Assembly (NCBI GenBank): GCA_018971305.1
Contig: JAGXBC010000003.1
Coordinates: 160,447-224,446 of the forward strand
Direction: 5' to 3'
Length of the DNA stretch: 64,000 bases
From: Patescibacteria group bacterium
GTDB taxonomy: Bacteria; Patescibacteria; Paceibacteria; UBA6257; 2-01-FULL-56-20
In this document: positions 16,495-25,289 of the stretch, piece after piece
Layout of the letters: the number at the start of each line of letters is the position of its first letter
Numbering within the stretch: position 1 is the stretch's first letter
Program-made: the position numbers and the translations under genes
Notes under the pieces: model-generated
Database searches by the model: none
What the model was told of the DNA's origin: nothing
What the model saw: the letters and a program-made list of their open reading frames with translations, nothing else

Positions 16495-17457
16495 ATGCTT
16501 ATTGATGATATAAAAATTAAAGTCGTGGCGGGCAAGGGCGGAAAAGGAGCCGTGGCTTTTAATAAGAATCTTAACAGCCTCGGGCCGGCTGGAGCTTCTG
16601 GCGGCAAGGGCGGGAGCATATATGGCGTGGGAACGTCGGACATAAGCGCGCTTAACCAGTTCCGCTTTAAAAAAGAGTTCCTGGCCGAGAATGGTGGAGA
16701 AGGCCGAAGCCAGTTCCGCGACGGCAAAGACGGCAAGGACTTGATACTTTTATTGCCTGTAGGGACCGTTATCCATAATCTCACGACCAAGAGCGACGTT
16801 TCGGTTGAAAAAATCGGAGAACGTATTCTTATCGCCCTCGGCGGCATCGGCGGTAGAGGCAATTTCCATTTCCGTTCTTCAACAAATACAACGCCAAAGC
16901 AATTTCAGGGCGGCCGTCCAGGCGAAGCATTCGAACTGCGGTTAGAACTGAAGCTCATCGCCGATGTCGGTTTTGTTGGTTTTCCTAATGCCGGGAAATC
17001 CAGCATGTTAAATTGCCTTACGAACGCGAACAGTAAGGTGGCGAACTACCCCTTTACGACCCTTGAGCCTAATCTCGGAGTTTATTACGAACTTATTCTT
17101 GCCGATATTCCGGGATTGATCGAGGGCTCGTCTTCCGGCAAGGGTTTGGGAATAAAATTTTTGCGCCACGTGGAACGGACAAAAATTCTCTTTCACTTCG
17201 TTTCTTCCGAATCGCTTGATCCGGAAAAGGATTATAAAACTATTCGCAAAGAATTAGGCGTATACAATAAAGAGCTTTTGGAGAAACCGGAATATCTTTT
17301 TCTTTCCAAGAGCGACTTGGCTGAGAAGACCGAACTCAAAGAAAAATCGGAAATATTGCGGCATCTAAACCCAAAAATGACCGTGGTATCCATAAAAGAT
17401 GCGGAGAGTATTAAAAAGGTGGAGAGGTTACTGAATAAAATTAAAGCGGAAAAATAA
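16495..17457 (+). CDS. obg: Obg family GTPase
   Basis: 320 residues. Glycine-rich Obg domain (1-155; repeated GGKG/GGRG), then the G domain: G1 GFPNAGKSS, G2 YPFTTLEP, G3 ADIPGLIEG. G4 is LSKSDL, with Ser in place of the Asn of NKxD, and G5 is weak (VSIKD). It lacks the C-terminal OCT domain of some Obg proteins. It acts in late 50S ribosome maturation. The ABC-F gene follows after 1 base. Confidence 0.92.
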   Translation: MLIDDIKIKVVAGKGGKGAVAFNKNLNSLGPAGASGGKGGSIYGVGTSDISALNQFRFKKEFLAENGGEGRSQFRDGKDGKDLILLLPVGTVIHNLTTKSDVSVEKIGERILIALGGIGGRGNFHFRSSTNTTPKQFQGGRPGEAFELRLELKLIADVGFVGFPNAGKSSMLNCLTNANSKVANYPFTTLEPNLGVYYELILADIPGLIEGSSSGKGLGIKFLRHVERTKILFHFVSSESLDPEKDYKTIRKELGVYNKELLEKPEYLFLSKSDLAEKTELKEKSEILRHLNPKMTVVSIKDAESIKKVERLLNKIKAEK

Positions 17458-17458
17458 C

Positions 17459-18904
17459 ATGGGCGAAGTAATTCTTAGATTCAACAAGGTTTCTTTTGAG
17501 TATGACCGCAAGCCGATTCTTCTTGAGGCGGATTTTTCCGTGCGCGAGGGTTCAAAGATAACTCTTATGGGCCAAAACGGAGCCGGGAAAACGACCATCT
17601 TCCAATTAATAATGAACACCATAAAACCGGAGGCCGGAGCGATCAACATCTCCGAGAAAGCAACAATAGCGACCGCTAGGCAGGTAATCCCCCGCGAACA
17701 GATGACGCTCACCGTAAAAGAATTCTTTGAGACCGCCTTCAAACAGAAAATATATGATATTGAACCGCGCATCAAAAAGATTCTGGACGTTGTGCATCTC
17801 TCTGTTCCTATTACGAGGACGCTGAAAACGCTTTCCGGCGGCCAACAGGCGCGCCTACTTCTCGCCCAGGCCTTAATACAAAACCCCGACATACTTCTAT
17901 TGGACGAACCGACCAACAATCTAGACAAGCAGGGCATCGCACACTTAAAACAATTCCTCATTGACTACCCCAAAACTTGCATCGTTATTTCCCACGACGC
18001 CGAGTTCCTTAACTCTTTTACGCACGGAGTGCTCTACCTGGATGTTTTTACCCACAAAGTTGAACAGTACACCGGCGACTATTTTGACGTGGTAAAAGAA
18101 ATCCAGGCCCGTCTTGAGCGCGAAAGAATGAAAAATGTCCGGTTAGAAAAAGATATAGAACATCGCAAAGAACAAGCCGGATTTTTCGCGCAAAAAGGCG
18201 GCCACATGCGCGACGTCGCCCGCAAAATGAAAGAGAAAATAGAGGAACTTGAGGGCGATGTTGTGGAAGTGCGCCGCGAGGATAAAACCATCAGAAATTT
18301 CACTATCCCCTGCCAGGAAGATATAAGCGGAAAAATTCTGGAATTAAAATCGGTTTCAATAATGAATTTACATAAACCCGTTGTAAAAAATGTTAACGTA
18401 ATCCTCAAGAAAAAAGAGCGCCTGCTTCTCGCCGGTCCGAACGGCATAGGCAAGACCACGCTCTTGGAAAAACTCGCAACTGGCCACGCGCAGGGTGAAA
18501 ATATCACTCCCGGCGTGCGTATCGGCTACTATCGGCAGGATTTTTCCATCTTGAATTTTGAGGAAACTGTTTATAGGGCTCTCGCGGACGTCGTGCGCGA
18601 CGGAACAGAACAGGAACTCCGCTCTTGCGCCGCCGGATTTCTTTTGGACTCGGATATTTTAAAAACAAAGATCGGTTCGCTTTCGGAGGGTCAGAAAGGG
18701 CTCGTTGCCTTCGCGCGGCTCGTACTCTTAAAACCCGGTCTTTTGATCTTGGACGAACCGACGAACCACATAAACTTCCGTCATATTCCGGTTATCGCGA
18801 AAGCATTGGACCATTACGAAGGCGCAATGATATTAGTGAGCCACGTTCCCGACTTCGTTAAACAGATAAAAATAAATTACACGCTGGACTTGGAGACTTT
18901 ATAA
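17459..18904 (+). CDS. ABC-F family ATPase
   Basis: 481 residues, two ABC ATPase domains without membrane segments. NBD1: GQNGAGKTT, LSGGQQARLLLAQ, LLLDEPTNNLD. A charged linker (about 205-275) separates NBD2: GPNGIGKTT, LSEGQKGLVAFARL, LILDEPTNHIN. ABC-F proteins bind the ribosomal E site and help stalled or initiating ribosomes, which fits the obg neighbour. NBD2 is atypical (SEGQKG, final Asn for Asp). Subfamily (EttA, Uup, YkpA) cannot be fixed. Confidence 0.88.
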   Translation: MGEVILRFNKVSFEYDRKPILLEADFSVREGSKITLMGQNGAGKTTIFQLIMNTIKPEAGAINISEKATIATARQVIPREQMTLTVKEFFETAFKQKIYDIEPRIKKILDVVHLSVPITRTLKTLSGGQQARLLLAQALIQNPDILLLDEPTNNLDKQGIAHLKQFLIDYPKTCIVISHDAEFLNSFTHGVLYLDVFTHKVEQYTGDYFDVVKEIQARLERERMKNVRLEKDIEHRKEQAGFFAQKGGHMRDVARKMKEKIEELEGDVVEVRREDKTIRNFTIPCQEDISGKILELKSVSIMNLHKPVVKNVNVILKKKERLLLAGPNGIGKTTLLEKLATGHAQGENITPGVRIGYYRQDFSILNFEETVYRALADVVRDGTEQELRSCAAGFLLDSDILKTKIGSLSEGQKGLVAFARLVLLKPGLLILDEPTNHINFRHIPVIAKALDHYEGAMILVSHVPDFVKQIKINYTLDLETL

Positions 18905-19010
18905 ATATAAGATAATAGAATATTGCCGTTTAAATCCTATCTATTGCTTGCGTTATATTTTGCCATTTGTTAGATTATTTACAGGATAAATTTAACTATT
19001 GGAGGTAATT

Positions 19011-19223
19011 ATGGCTGCTAATGGTTGGAAAACAACACGACCGCCAAAAAGGAAGGTAAGGCCAGTAAAGTTGCGCTATCGAAATATCCAAATGGGTGTT
19101 GGGGTTTCCAGGGGAGACTTTGTTTGGAGCGACAGAGAAAATGCATTCCTTGAGGTCATTGAAGGACCGGACGGAATTGGTCTATATAAAGATGATGGCT
19201 GGGAAATCTTGGGGTGGAGGTAG
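19011..19223 (+). CDS. Hypothetical 70-residue basic protein
   Basis: Start ATG 19011 with SD GGAGG 6 bases upstream. N-terminal half is Arg/Lys-rich (RPPKRKVRPVKLRYR), C-terminal half has aromatic strands (FVWSDRENAF, WEILGW), perhaps a small beta barrel. No family recognised. Monocistronic with terminator at 19241. Confidence 0.55.
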   Translation: MAANGWKTTRPPKRKVRPVKLRYRNIQMGVGVSRGDFVWSDRENAFLEVIEGPDGIGLYKDDGWEILGWR

Positions 19224-19240
19224 TAATACTGAAACATCGT

Positions 19241-19270
19241 AGCGGAGAGATAACATCAATCCGCTTTTTT
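19241..19270 (+). terminator. Rho-independent terminator
   Basis: AGCGGA / TCCGCT stem with 13-base loop, followed by TTTTT. Confidence 0.5.
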
Positions 19271-19324
19271 ATTTAACGGTAGCTTGCCCCCGTTCGCGGT
19301 CTTCGGAGTTTTGGCTTGGTAACC

Positions 19325-20581
19325 TCAATATCTCTTCCCCTGCGGCGGCCTTCGTCCATAACCTTGGCGCGGAGGCCTGTTCCCAAAACTGCTTGAACGT
19401 CTGCCTTGGCGAGGACCGCCAAAACGGGAATGAAACGGTGTCCTCTCTAACGGACCCGTTGTACGCGCCGGAGGCATATCCGCGGGCAGTGCCGAGAGCG
19501 GGAGCGTTGCCTTGATGAGGCGCTCAATGTCGCGTATATCCCCTTTTTGGTCCGGTGTCGCGAAAGAGATCGCGTGGCCCGCGCCGCCGATACGGCCTGT
19601 GCGGCCGATGCGGTGAACGTAATCTTCCGGGCTTGTCGGCAAATCGTAATTCAAGACAAGCTCAATGCCTTTTACGTCTATGCCGCGAGCGGCAATATCT
19701 GTCGCCACAAGCACGCGATATTTGCCGTTGCGGAATCCCTCTAGTGCCTCTTTACGCTGACTCAAAGACCTGTTGGAATGAATCTCGGCAGCAGTGTGGC
19801 CGATATCTCTGATATGAGCAGCGATACGTTTTGCACCAAATTTCATACGTGTGAAGATTAAAACCGAACCGCGATATTCTCCCAGAACTTTTTCCAAAAG
19901 ACGCGGCTTGTCCTGCTTCTGTACGAAGAAAAGCTCTTGAATGACTTTCTCGGCGGTCGTGCCGGACGGAGCGATTTCCACGCGCGTAGGCAGCTTCATG
20001 TACTGCTGGGCTATCGCAACTATATTCTGAGGCATGGTTGCGGAAAATAACATAGTTTGCCGTTCGTGAGGAACGACGGCGAGAATCCGTTTTAATTGCG
20101 GAGCGAAACCCATATCGAGCATTCGGTCGGCTTCATCAAGCACAAGCACGCCTACCGATTTCAAAGAAACCGTTTTTTGCTCCAGATGGTCTATTATTCT
20201 TCCCGGTGTTCCGATTACTATTTGCGGTCCTCTGCGTAGGGCCTGTATCTGGCGTCCGATAGGTTCGCCGCCAATAAGAACTGCGGCGCGAACGCCGAGA
20301 GATGCGCCTATGTCGTGGAACACGCCGCTTATCTGCAGAGCTAGTTCTCTGGTTGGAGCTACAACAAGACCCTGCTTGCCCCTAAGTACCGCCTGAAGCA
20401 TCGGTACGCAAAAAGCAATGGTTTTACCAGTACCAGTTTGCGCAATACCGATAAGATCCTTCCCTTCAATCGCTCCAGGAATAGATTTTTCCTGAATAGG
20501 CGTGGGGGTTTTGAAACCCAGCTTATCAAGAACGGCTAGAATATTCGGCGCAATGCCGAGGTTGTAAAAATCAGAGTTCAC
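19325..20581 (-). CDS. DEAD-box ATP-dependent RNA helicase
   Basis: 418 residues. Q motif (TPTPIQEKSIP), motif I AQTGTGKT, Ia PTRELA, Ib GTPGR, II DEAD, III SAT, V RGID, VI HRIGRTGR. The C-terminal 45 residues are Arg/Gly/Pro-rich, suited to RNA binding. Closest in style to RhlE/CsdA-type helicases. It likely serves ribosome assembly or RNA turnover. Confidence 0.93.
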   Translation of the reverse strand: MNSDFYNLGIAPNILAVLDKLGFKTPTPIQEKSIPGAIEGKDLIGIAQTGTGKTIAFCVPMLQAVLRGKQGLVVAPTRELALQISGVFHDIGASLGVRAAVLIGGEPIGRQIQALRRGPQIVIGTPGRIIDHLEQKTVSLKSVGVLVLDEADRMLDMGFAPQLKRILAVVPHERQTMLFSATMPQNIVAIAQQYMKLPTRVEIAPSGTTAEKVIQELFFVQKQDKPRLLEKVLGEYRGSVLIFTRMKFGAKRIAAHIRDIGHTAAEIHSNRSLSQRKEALEGFRNGKYRVLVATDIAARGIDVKGIELVLNYDLPTSPEDYVHRIGRTGRIGGAGHAISFATPDQKGDIRDIERLIKATLPLSALPADMPPARTTGPLERTPFHSRFGGPRQGRRSSSFGNRPPRQGYGRRPPQGKRY

Positions 20582-20597
20582 TTTTTTATTAAATTAT

Positions 20598-21005
20598 TTA
20601 GGCGACAGAAGTTTGCGTTCTTAACCTATCGTAAATTACCTGAGCTAATTTTCTTGACGCCTCCCTTTTTTTCCAAAAAGAATTACTGTCGGAAACGTCG
20701 TTGCTCTGTATCCGATTCAGATCTCTAATAACCGAATAGCGCGCGTGGCCCAAGTCGGCGTTAGAGGCCCCGTTTATATCTTCCAGTCCTTGATAGATTT
20801 GCTTCAAATAATCATACTTGATTGGAATGCCAAGTTCTTGATTTATTTTTAAGCGATAAGAGAGCAGATTGGAAAGTGATTGGTTTAATTCGATATACTC
20901 AACGAAATCGTGGATAGCGACAAAAAGACCAAAACTGGCCGGCGTTTGCAGGACTTTCTTGAACTTTTTATCCAAATCTGATTGAGTTTTTGTGAGTGAC
21001 TTCAT
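20598..21005 (-). CDS. Hypothetical 135-residue helical protein
   Basis: Mostly alpha-helical (FVAIHDFVEYIELNQSLSNLL, DYLKQIYQGLEDIN). The start at 21005 (MKSLTKTQSDLDKKF) or 21023 is favoured; the longest frame would begin at 21131 and read through the terminator of the upstream gene, which is unlikely. No family assigned. It follows the helicase gene's promoter side by 16 bases, same strand, so the two may be co-transcribed. Confidence 0.6.
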   Translation of the reverse strand: MKSLTKTQSDLDKKFKKVLQTPASFGLFVAIHDFVEYIELNQSLSNLLSYRLKINQELGIPIKYDYLKQIYQGLEDINGASNADLGHARYSVIRDLNRIQSNDVSDSNSFWKKREASRKLAQVIYDRLRTQTSVA

Positions 21006-21049
21006 GTAATTGCAGTCTAACATGGTTACGTTAAAATAGCCATTTTTAG

Positions 21050-21081
21050 CTAATAAAAATCCCGCTTCTCGTGAAAGCGGG
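21050..21081 (-). terminator. Terminator of the 21085 gene
   Basis: CCCGCTT / AAGCGGG stem (21061-21081), 7-base loop, followed on the minus strand by a T-rich run. Confidence 0.65.
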
Positions 21082-21084
21082 TTG

Positions 21085-21408
21085 TTAGTCGGGTTTTTTA
21101 AAAAATCTGCCCTTGATAATTTTTTCTGCAATAGAGGCGGTTGGATCAGCGGACTCGCAACTCATTACTGTTTTTGCGAAACCATAAATTAATTTATTTT
21201 CCCTGTTCCCCGGACAATTGCATTTGCTATGGCTTACCATTAAGTTATTCTTCGCTTCTTCCACGAGTATTGCAACTGATTTCTTTGTAGGCCGATTATC
21301 CGGCTTACCCCCCTTTTTTCTTACGAGGTCAATCTCTTCCGAACTTTCGAAACAGCAGCAAAAACACTGACCGGTTACAAAAATACCAGTGCGAAATTCT
21401 CCAGCCAT
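21085..21408 (-). CDS. Hypothetical Cys-rich 107-residue protein
   Basis: Contains CFCCC near residues 15-20 and KCNC near the middle, possibly metal-binding. SD AGGAGGGG precedes ATG 21408. Own terminator directly downstream. No homologous family recognised; a small orphan unit. Confidence 0.55.
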   Translation of the reverse strand: MAGEFRTGIFVTGQCFCCCFESSEEIDLVRKKGGKPDNRPTKKSVAILVEEAKNNLMVSHSKCNCPGNRENKLIYGFAKTVMSCESADPTASIAEKIIKGRFFKKPD

Positions 21409-21541
21409 AAATGTGACCCCTCCTATAACAATCTACTGTAATAAAATTACTCTTGGCGCAAGAATCGGTCAAGGAAAAATCGAATATGATTCCTCGCATA
21501 GTGCCTTATTCCGGGTTATTTATTTTTAAGCTTCTAGGGCC

Positions 21542-21547
21542 TATAAT
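21542..21547 (+). promoter_or_regulatory. -10 box TATAAT before a leaderless start
   Basis: Perfect TATAAT, 6 bases before ATG 21554. Confidence 0.5.
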
Positions 21548-21553
21548 GATTAA

Positions 21554-22711
21554 ATGTTTAATCTTTTAAATGCTTTGCACATTGCGGCAGCGAGCGTCAC
21601 TTCACTTCTTGCTCTCATGGGTAGTGTTTTTGTCCAAAAGAGCGCAACGGTAGTTATGCCTACGCCCCAACCGCAGCTTGCGGTTATTCAGATAGAATCC
21701 TCAACATCAACCGACAATCTATCCTTCGGACAATTGGTTTTGCCGGAGATAAAACCAGGTTTGTTGCCCAAAGTTAATAAGCTATCTTTTGTTGCAACTG
21801 CAACTTCATCGGTTATTAAAAAAACAACAACTGTCACCCCGCCCGTTCTTACGCAAAAGTCACCAGTGCCAGTCGTCATAACGCCACAATGGTTCCTGGA
21901 TAATACCGTTACGTCTCTAAATCAAAACCTGGATAGCTCTTACCAGTTATCGCTTATAACCACTGTCGGCTCAAAAAAAATAAATTGGGATTTATATAAA
22001 ACTTCTGTCGGTGGAGAGAACGGCATACCCGAATTTACGGTTGTTCATTCCTGCGATCCCTTGCCTCTGCCGCCGGAATCTCCGGCTGACACGGAAATAA
22101 GATTTGATACAAGGTCTCCATATTCCTGCGACATCACTCTTACCGACCAGACTGGACACGTTGTAAGCAAGAGGTTTTCTTTTACAACTGGTGCGGGGAG
22201 ATTAGTGGTCTCAACTGCAACTGGTATGGATATCATTCTCAGGGACGATAAAGACGACAACGGCTTCGTTTTTAAAAACGACGACAGCAAGGCTATTGCT
22301 TTGACCGGCATTACTTTTGACGTTTCTTTCACTGCGCTTACTACTTCAACCCAAGTATCCATCCGCTTTATTGACCCTAAGAGTGGATATATTCTTGCTG
22401 AATATCCCATAAACAATTTGCCGACGAATCCCCTGCTTCCCTACACATATGCCACAATCAACGCCAATGTTGGTCTTAATTTTAATATTGACGCCCGCAC
22501 GCAAAAGATGCTTTTGGTTGAGGCCATAGGAGTTCACAAAACAACCTTTCTCGAAGCAAACCCGGATATTAAAGTAACTCTTAAAAAAATAACCACTACA
22601 AGCGATGCCAAGCAGTTCTTCGGGAATGCGGTTATTGATTGGTTTTGTCAGGTGGATAAAACTCCCTACGATCAAAGCGCTCAGAAGCCGAGCAACGTTT
22701 GCACCCAATAA
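21554..22711 (+). CDS. Exported protein, unknown function
   Basis: 385 residues. N-terminal hydrophobic segment (about 5-25) as signal or anchor, a Ser/Thr/Pro linker (to about 115), then beta-rich sequence with Ig-like strands and four Cys near the C-terminal and middle parts (HSCDP, SCDIT, WFCQ, NVCTQ) that could form disulfides outside the cell. Family not recognised. Confidence 0.6.
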   Translation: MFNLLNALHIAAASVTSLLALMGSVFVQKSATVVMPTPQPQLAVIQIESSTSTDNLSFGQLVLPEIKPGLLPKVNKLSFVATATSSVIKKTTTVTPPVLTQKSPVPVVITPQWFLDNTVTSLNQNLDSSYQLSLITTVGSKKINWDLYKTSVGGENGIPEFTVVHSCDPLPLPPESPADTEIRFDTRSPYSCDITLTDQTGHVVSKRFSFTTGAGRLVVSTATGMDIILRDDKDDNGFVFKNDDSKAIALTGITFDVSFTALTTSTQVSIRFIDPKSGYILAEYPINNLPTNPLLPYTYATINANVGLNFNIDARTQKMLLVEAIGVHKTTFLEANPDIKVTLKKITTTSDAKQFFGNAVIDWFCQVDKTPYDQSAQKPSNVCTQ

Positions 22712-22716
22712 AATTT

Positions 22717-23214
22717 CTATAGAGCAGCGAGGTCGGGGCTTTCCAAGATAACTATTTTTGCACGGGTTATTCCGAATCTTAACGCCTGCGCCCTGCTCGG
22801 CATCCATATATCAACGTTATCTGTTTTTCTCCTGTTCATCCTATCCTCCACGGTAAAAATCTTATCTCCGAAAATATCGGGGATTTTTATTTCCGTTCCG
22901 AAGGGCAGAAGATTCGTGGCGATAACGCCATCATGCACCCTGCTTCCGGAAGCAGTTATGAAGGGCGTATCGTCGGTCTGATCCGGACTGGAAGAATAGG
23001 CCGTAACCCACACCTCCTTTTCCGGCAATTGCGGTAAGTTTAAGCTCGTAATTAGATCTTTAATATCCCCCCGGATCGTAGAAGTATTGTCTGTAGGCGA
23101 ATAGGATATTGCAGGGGCAATGACCCTTATTTGGGCGTTATTAACCCCCGAAATCAGGGTGATAGCTAATATAAGACTTATAGGCATGGTTTTTGCAATA
23201 AAAAAGCCCCTCAC
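22717..23214 (-). CDS. Secreted 3D-domain protein (RlpA-like barrel)
   Basis: 165 residues. Signal peptide 1-27, linker, then a 3D (Asp-Asp-Asp) domain: VTAYSSSPDQTDD, ASGSRVHDGVIATN, LPFGTEIKIP, FTVEDRMNRRKTDNVDIWM. The conserved acidic residues of the double-psi barrel are present. Such domains occur in lytic transglycosylase-like wall enzymes (MltA, Rpf/YabE). It is convergent with the 21554 gene, with only 5 bases between stops. Confidence 0.82.
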   Translation of the reverse strand: MRGFFIAKTMPISLILAITLISGVNNAQIRVIAPAISYSPTDNTSTIRGDIKDLITSLNLPQLPEKEVWVTAYSSSPDQTDDTPFITASGSRVHDGVIATNLLPFGTEIKIPDIFGDKIFTVEDRMNRRKTDNVDIWMPSRAQALRFGITRAKIVILESPDLAAL

Positions 23215-23278
23215 GGGGTATCATTTTTATTTGGGTATATACTATACCATCTCGATAAATTTGTCAAATGCCAAAAAC

Positions 23279-23307
23279 TTGAAGTTTTGGAGCCTATTTG
23301 CTAGGAT
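23279..23307 (+). promoter_or_regulatory. Sigma-70-type promoter of the 23343 gene
   Basis: TTGAAG, 17-base spacer, TAGGAT; 35 bases before ATG 23343, leaving room for the SD. Confidence 0.55.
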
Positions 23308-23342
23308 AGCGACAGCTATTCATCAAGTTTTAAGGGGTAAAA

Positions 23343-23690
23343 ATGCCCAACAAGTCAGAGGTTATTCTAAGGCATGAAAAAATCTGGTCTATCGGAAAAA
23401 TTTACCGATTGCTTATCGGATTCGGAATGAAAGGGATGAAATTCGAAAAAAATGATAACAACGGCAGTTTCTTCGGCAGATTCAAATACGAAGAAGGAGA
23501 CGTTGAGATAGTTGTTGCCAGATCAATGAGGCGGACCGACCCCGGCATTGAAAAAGGCACCCTCGTTAGAATTTCCGGAGAGTTTTCCCAAACCAACAGA
23601 CTGGCACGAAAATTCCTTGACGAACCACACCCTGTAAAATGGTTGGTTGTGGTAAGGTCCTTCACTAAAACAAATTCGCTGAGCTATTAG
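23343..23690 (+). CDS. Hypothetical 115-residue protein
   Basis: Begins MPNKSEVILRHEKIWSIGKIY; beta-rich middle (FGRFKYEEGDVEIVVARSM). AAGGGG SD lies 8 bases before the ATG. No family recognised. Its stop codon is located in the loop of its own terminator, an unusually compact end. Confidence 0.55.
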   Translation: MPNKSEVILRHEKIWSIGKIYRLLIGFGMKGMKFEKNDNNGSFFGRFKYEEGDVEIVVARSMRRTDPGIEKGTLVRISGEFSQTNRLARKFLDEPHPVKWLVVVRSFTKTNSLSY

Positions 23691-23712
23691 GCTCGAGCGA
23701 ATTTTTATTTTT
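23672..23712 (+). terminator. Terminator overlapping the end of the 23343 gene
   Basis: ATTCGCT+GAGC pairs with GCTC+AGCGAAT (one bulged G), stop codon in the loop, then ATTTTTATTTTTT. Confidence 0.7.
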
Positions 23713-23722
23713 TCCGATTATA

Positions 23723-24442
23723 TTAAAAGTTCAAATATGTCTGCCATTTTTCGTACAAATCTTTAGTGGCACGCAAGTCGCCAACGTTATACTTGGCAAT
23801 ATCTAAAAATCTTTTCTCTTTAAAAAGGCGGCTGACGTCATCTCCTGTAACTCCGCTGGCCTTGGGGCTTTCTATGCCGAAAGCTCGGCTCCAGAGATGC
23901 AGTCCCCCTTTGCGGCGGACGGCTCCATAGAAAGTAAGCTGGTCAAAGAGGTCAATATGTAGGGCGTCAAAATTTTGTTGAGATAAATATCTGCCGCGCA
24001 TCAAGTCTTTTGTGGGTCTAATGCCGTGAATTGCGGAACGGATCATCAAAAATGGCATATCGAACCCCCGGCCGTTGAAGGTTATGAATTGCTGATATTT
24101 TTGCGCCCCATCCCAGAATTTTTGGAGCATTTCTTTCTCCGGCATCGCCTTGAACGTTATTCCGTCTTCCGAGGATTCGTTTATTTTTTCTCCTGGTGCT
24201 TGGTAATAGACCACGCCCTCGTTCTTATGATAATCTAAAACGCCTATGGCCACGATTTCTCCGGTGAGCGGGGAAAAACCCAGACCCTGCTTCAAATCAT
24301 CCAGTGCCGCCTTATAATCTTCTTCATCGGCAGATTCTTTTTTAATCCAGCGGGTCAGGACCTCCTGGGTCGCTTCGTCCAGGGAGTTGAAGTCTTCGCC
24401 TACGGTTTCAATGTCTATTATGAGTTTATTGGCATTTGACAT
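23723..24442 (-). CDS. DEDDy 3'-5' exonuclease-like (PolB-type exonuclease domain)
   Basis: 239 residues. Exo I DIETVG, Exo II FNGRGFDMPF, Exo III YNVGDLRATKDLY (Y-x3-D), so the four acidic residues and the Tyr are all visible. No polymerase domain is attached. It probably trims DNA or RNA 3' ends. It is divergent from rpmA. Confidence 0.85.
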   Translation of the reverse strand: MSNANKLIIDIETVGEDFNSLDEATQEVLTRWIKKESADEEDYKAALDDLKQGLGFSPLTGEIVAIGVLDYHKNEGVVYYQAPGEKINESSEDGITFKAMPEKEMLQKFWDGAQKYQQFITFNGRGFDMPFLMIRSAIHGIRPTKDLMRGRYLSQQNFDALHIDLFDQLTFYGAVRRKGGLHLWSRAFGIESPKASGVTGDDVSRLFKEKRFLDIAKYNVGDLRATKDLYEKWQTYLNF

Positions 24443-24489
24443 TAGGTATATTTTAGCATAAACTTATACAAATTATTAAGTAATCAACT

Positions 24490-24762
24490 ATGGCGCATAC
24501 AAAAGCAATAGGTTCAACAAAACTCGGACGCGATTCCATATCTAAGCGTCTTGGGGTTAAGATTCAAAATGGCCAGAAGGCAGGAGCCGGGCAAATTATA
24601 ATCCGCCAGCGGGGAACTAAATATCTCCCGGGCGTGAACGTTATCCGCGCAGGCGACGACACGCTTTACGCAAAAACTGACGGCGTAGTTAAGTTTTTCT
24701 CCAAAACAAAAACTCGCTTTGACGGCAACAAACGCAAAGCTACGGTTGTGGCAGTACAATAA
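24490..24762 (+). CDS. rpmA: 50S ribosomal protein bL27
   Basis: 90 residues. MAHTKAIGSTKLGRDSISKRLGVK at the start (short motif GRDS) is the L27 signature; GQIIIRQRGTKYLPG follows. It sits near the peptidyl transferase centre. The N-terminus begins directly with the mature-type sequence, so no protease-processed extension as in Firmicutes. rplU is not adjacent. Confidence 0.96.
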   Translation: MAHTKAIGSTKLGRDSISKRLGVKIQNGQKAGAGQIIIRQRGTKYLPGVNVIRAGDDTLYAKTDGVVKFFSKTKTRFDGNKRKATVVAVQ

Positions 24763-24784
24763 CGAATCTTCTTTAATAAAATAT

Positions 24785-24811
24785 CCCCGTAGAATTACGG
24801 GGTTATTTTAT
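24785..24811 (+). terminator. Terminator of rpmA
   Basis: CCCCGTA / TACGGGG stem with GAAT loop, then TTATTTTAT. Confidence 0.6.
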
Positions 24812-24836
24812 CCTGCACGAAATATATTTACTCACT

Positions 24837-25286
24837 TTATTCCTCTGAACGAATCAGAATTTTTATGTATCCCTCGGCGCCATTTTTGAAACGAATAATT
24901 ATTTTGTGTTCACCAAGTTCTTTGAGGGGGTGAGCAAGCTCTATATCCACGCGTTCATTTGTTGTTATGCCAGTGTTTCTCAAAGCTTTGAGAATGGCAT
25001 CCTTATTTACCGAACCAAAGACGGACCCGTCGGCACCTGTTTTAAGATGAAATTCCAAGGATCTTTCTTTTAGTTCGCGGATAATGGCATCAACGTGCTT
25101 GGCAAATCCCTTTTCGTTTTTATCGGCTTCTTTTTTTAGAGTTTTTATTTTTTGCAGGGATGTTTCCGTTGCTGGTTCGGCGAATTTATTCACGAATAAA
25201 AAATTACGCGCGTAACCATCGGCTACTTCTTTTACATCGTAACGCCTGCCAATCCCTTTGACGTCTTGTAGAAAAATAACCTTCAT
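24837..25286 (-). CDS. rplI: 50S ribosomal protein bL9
   Basis: 149 residues: N-terminal MKVIFLQDVKGIGRRYDVKEV and DGYARNFL RNA-binding domain, long helix (about 40-75), C-terminal domain. bL9 is absent from some CPR lineages, so its presence here is informative for placement. It lies 3 bases after the S41 protease gene's stop side on the same strand, without SD. Confidence 0.95.
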   Translation of the reverse strand: MKVIFLQDVKGIGRRYDVKEVADGYARNFLFVNKFAEPATETSLQKIKTLKKEADKNEKGFAKHVDAIIRELKERSLEFHLKTGADGSVFGSVNKDAILKALRNTGITTNERVDIELAHPLKELGEHKIIIRFKNGAEGYIKILIRSEE

Positions 25287-25289
25287 AAT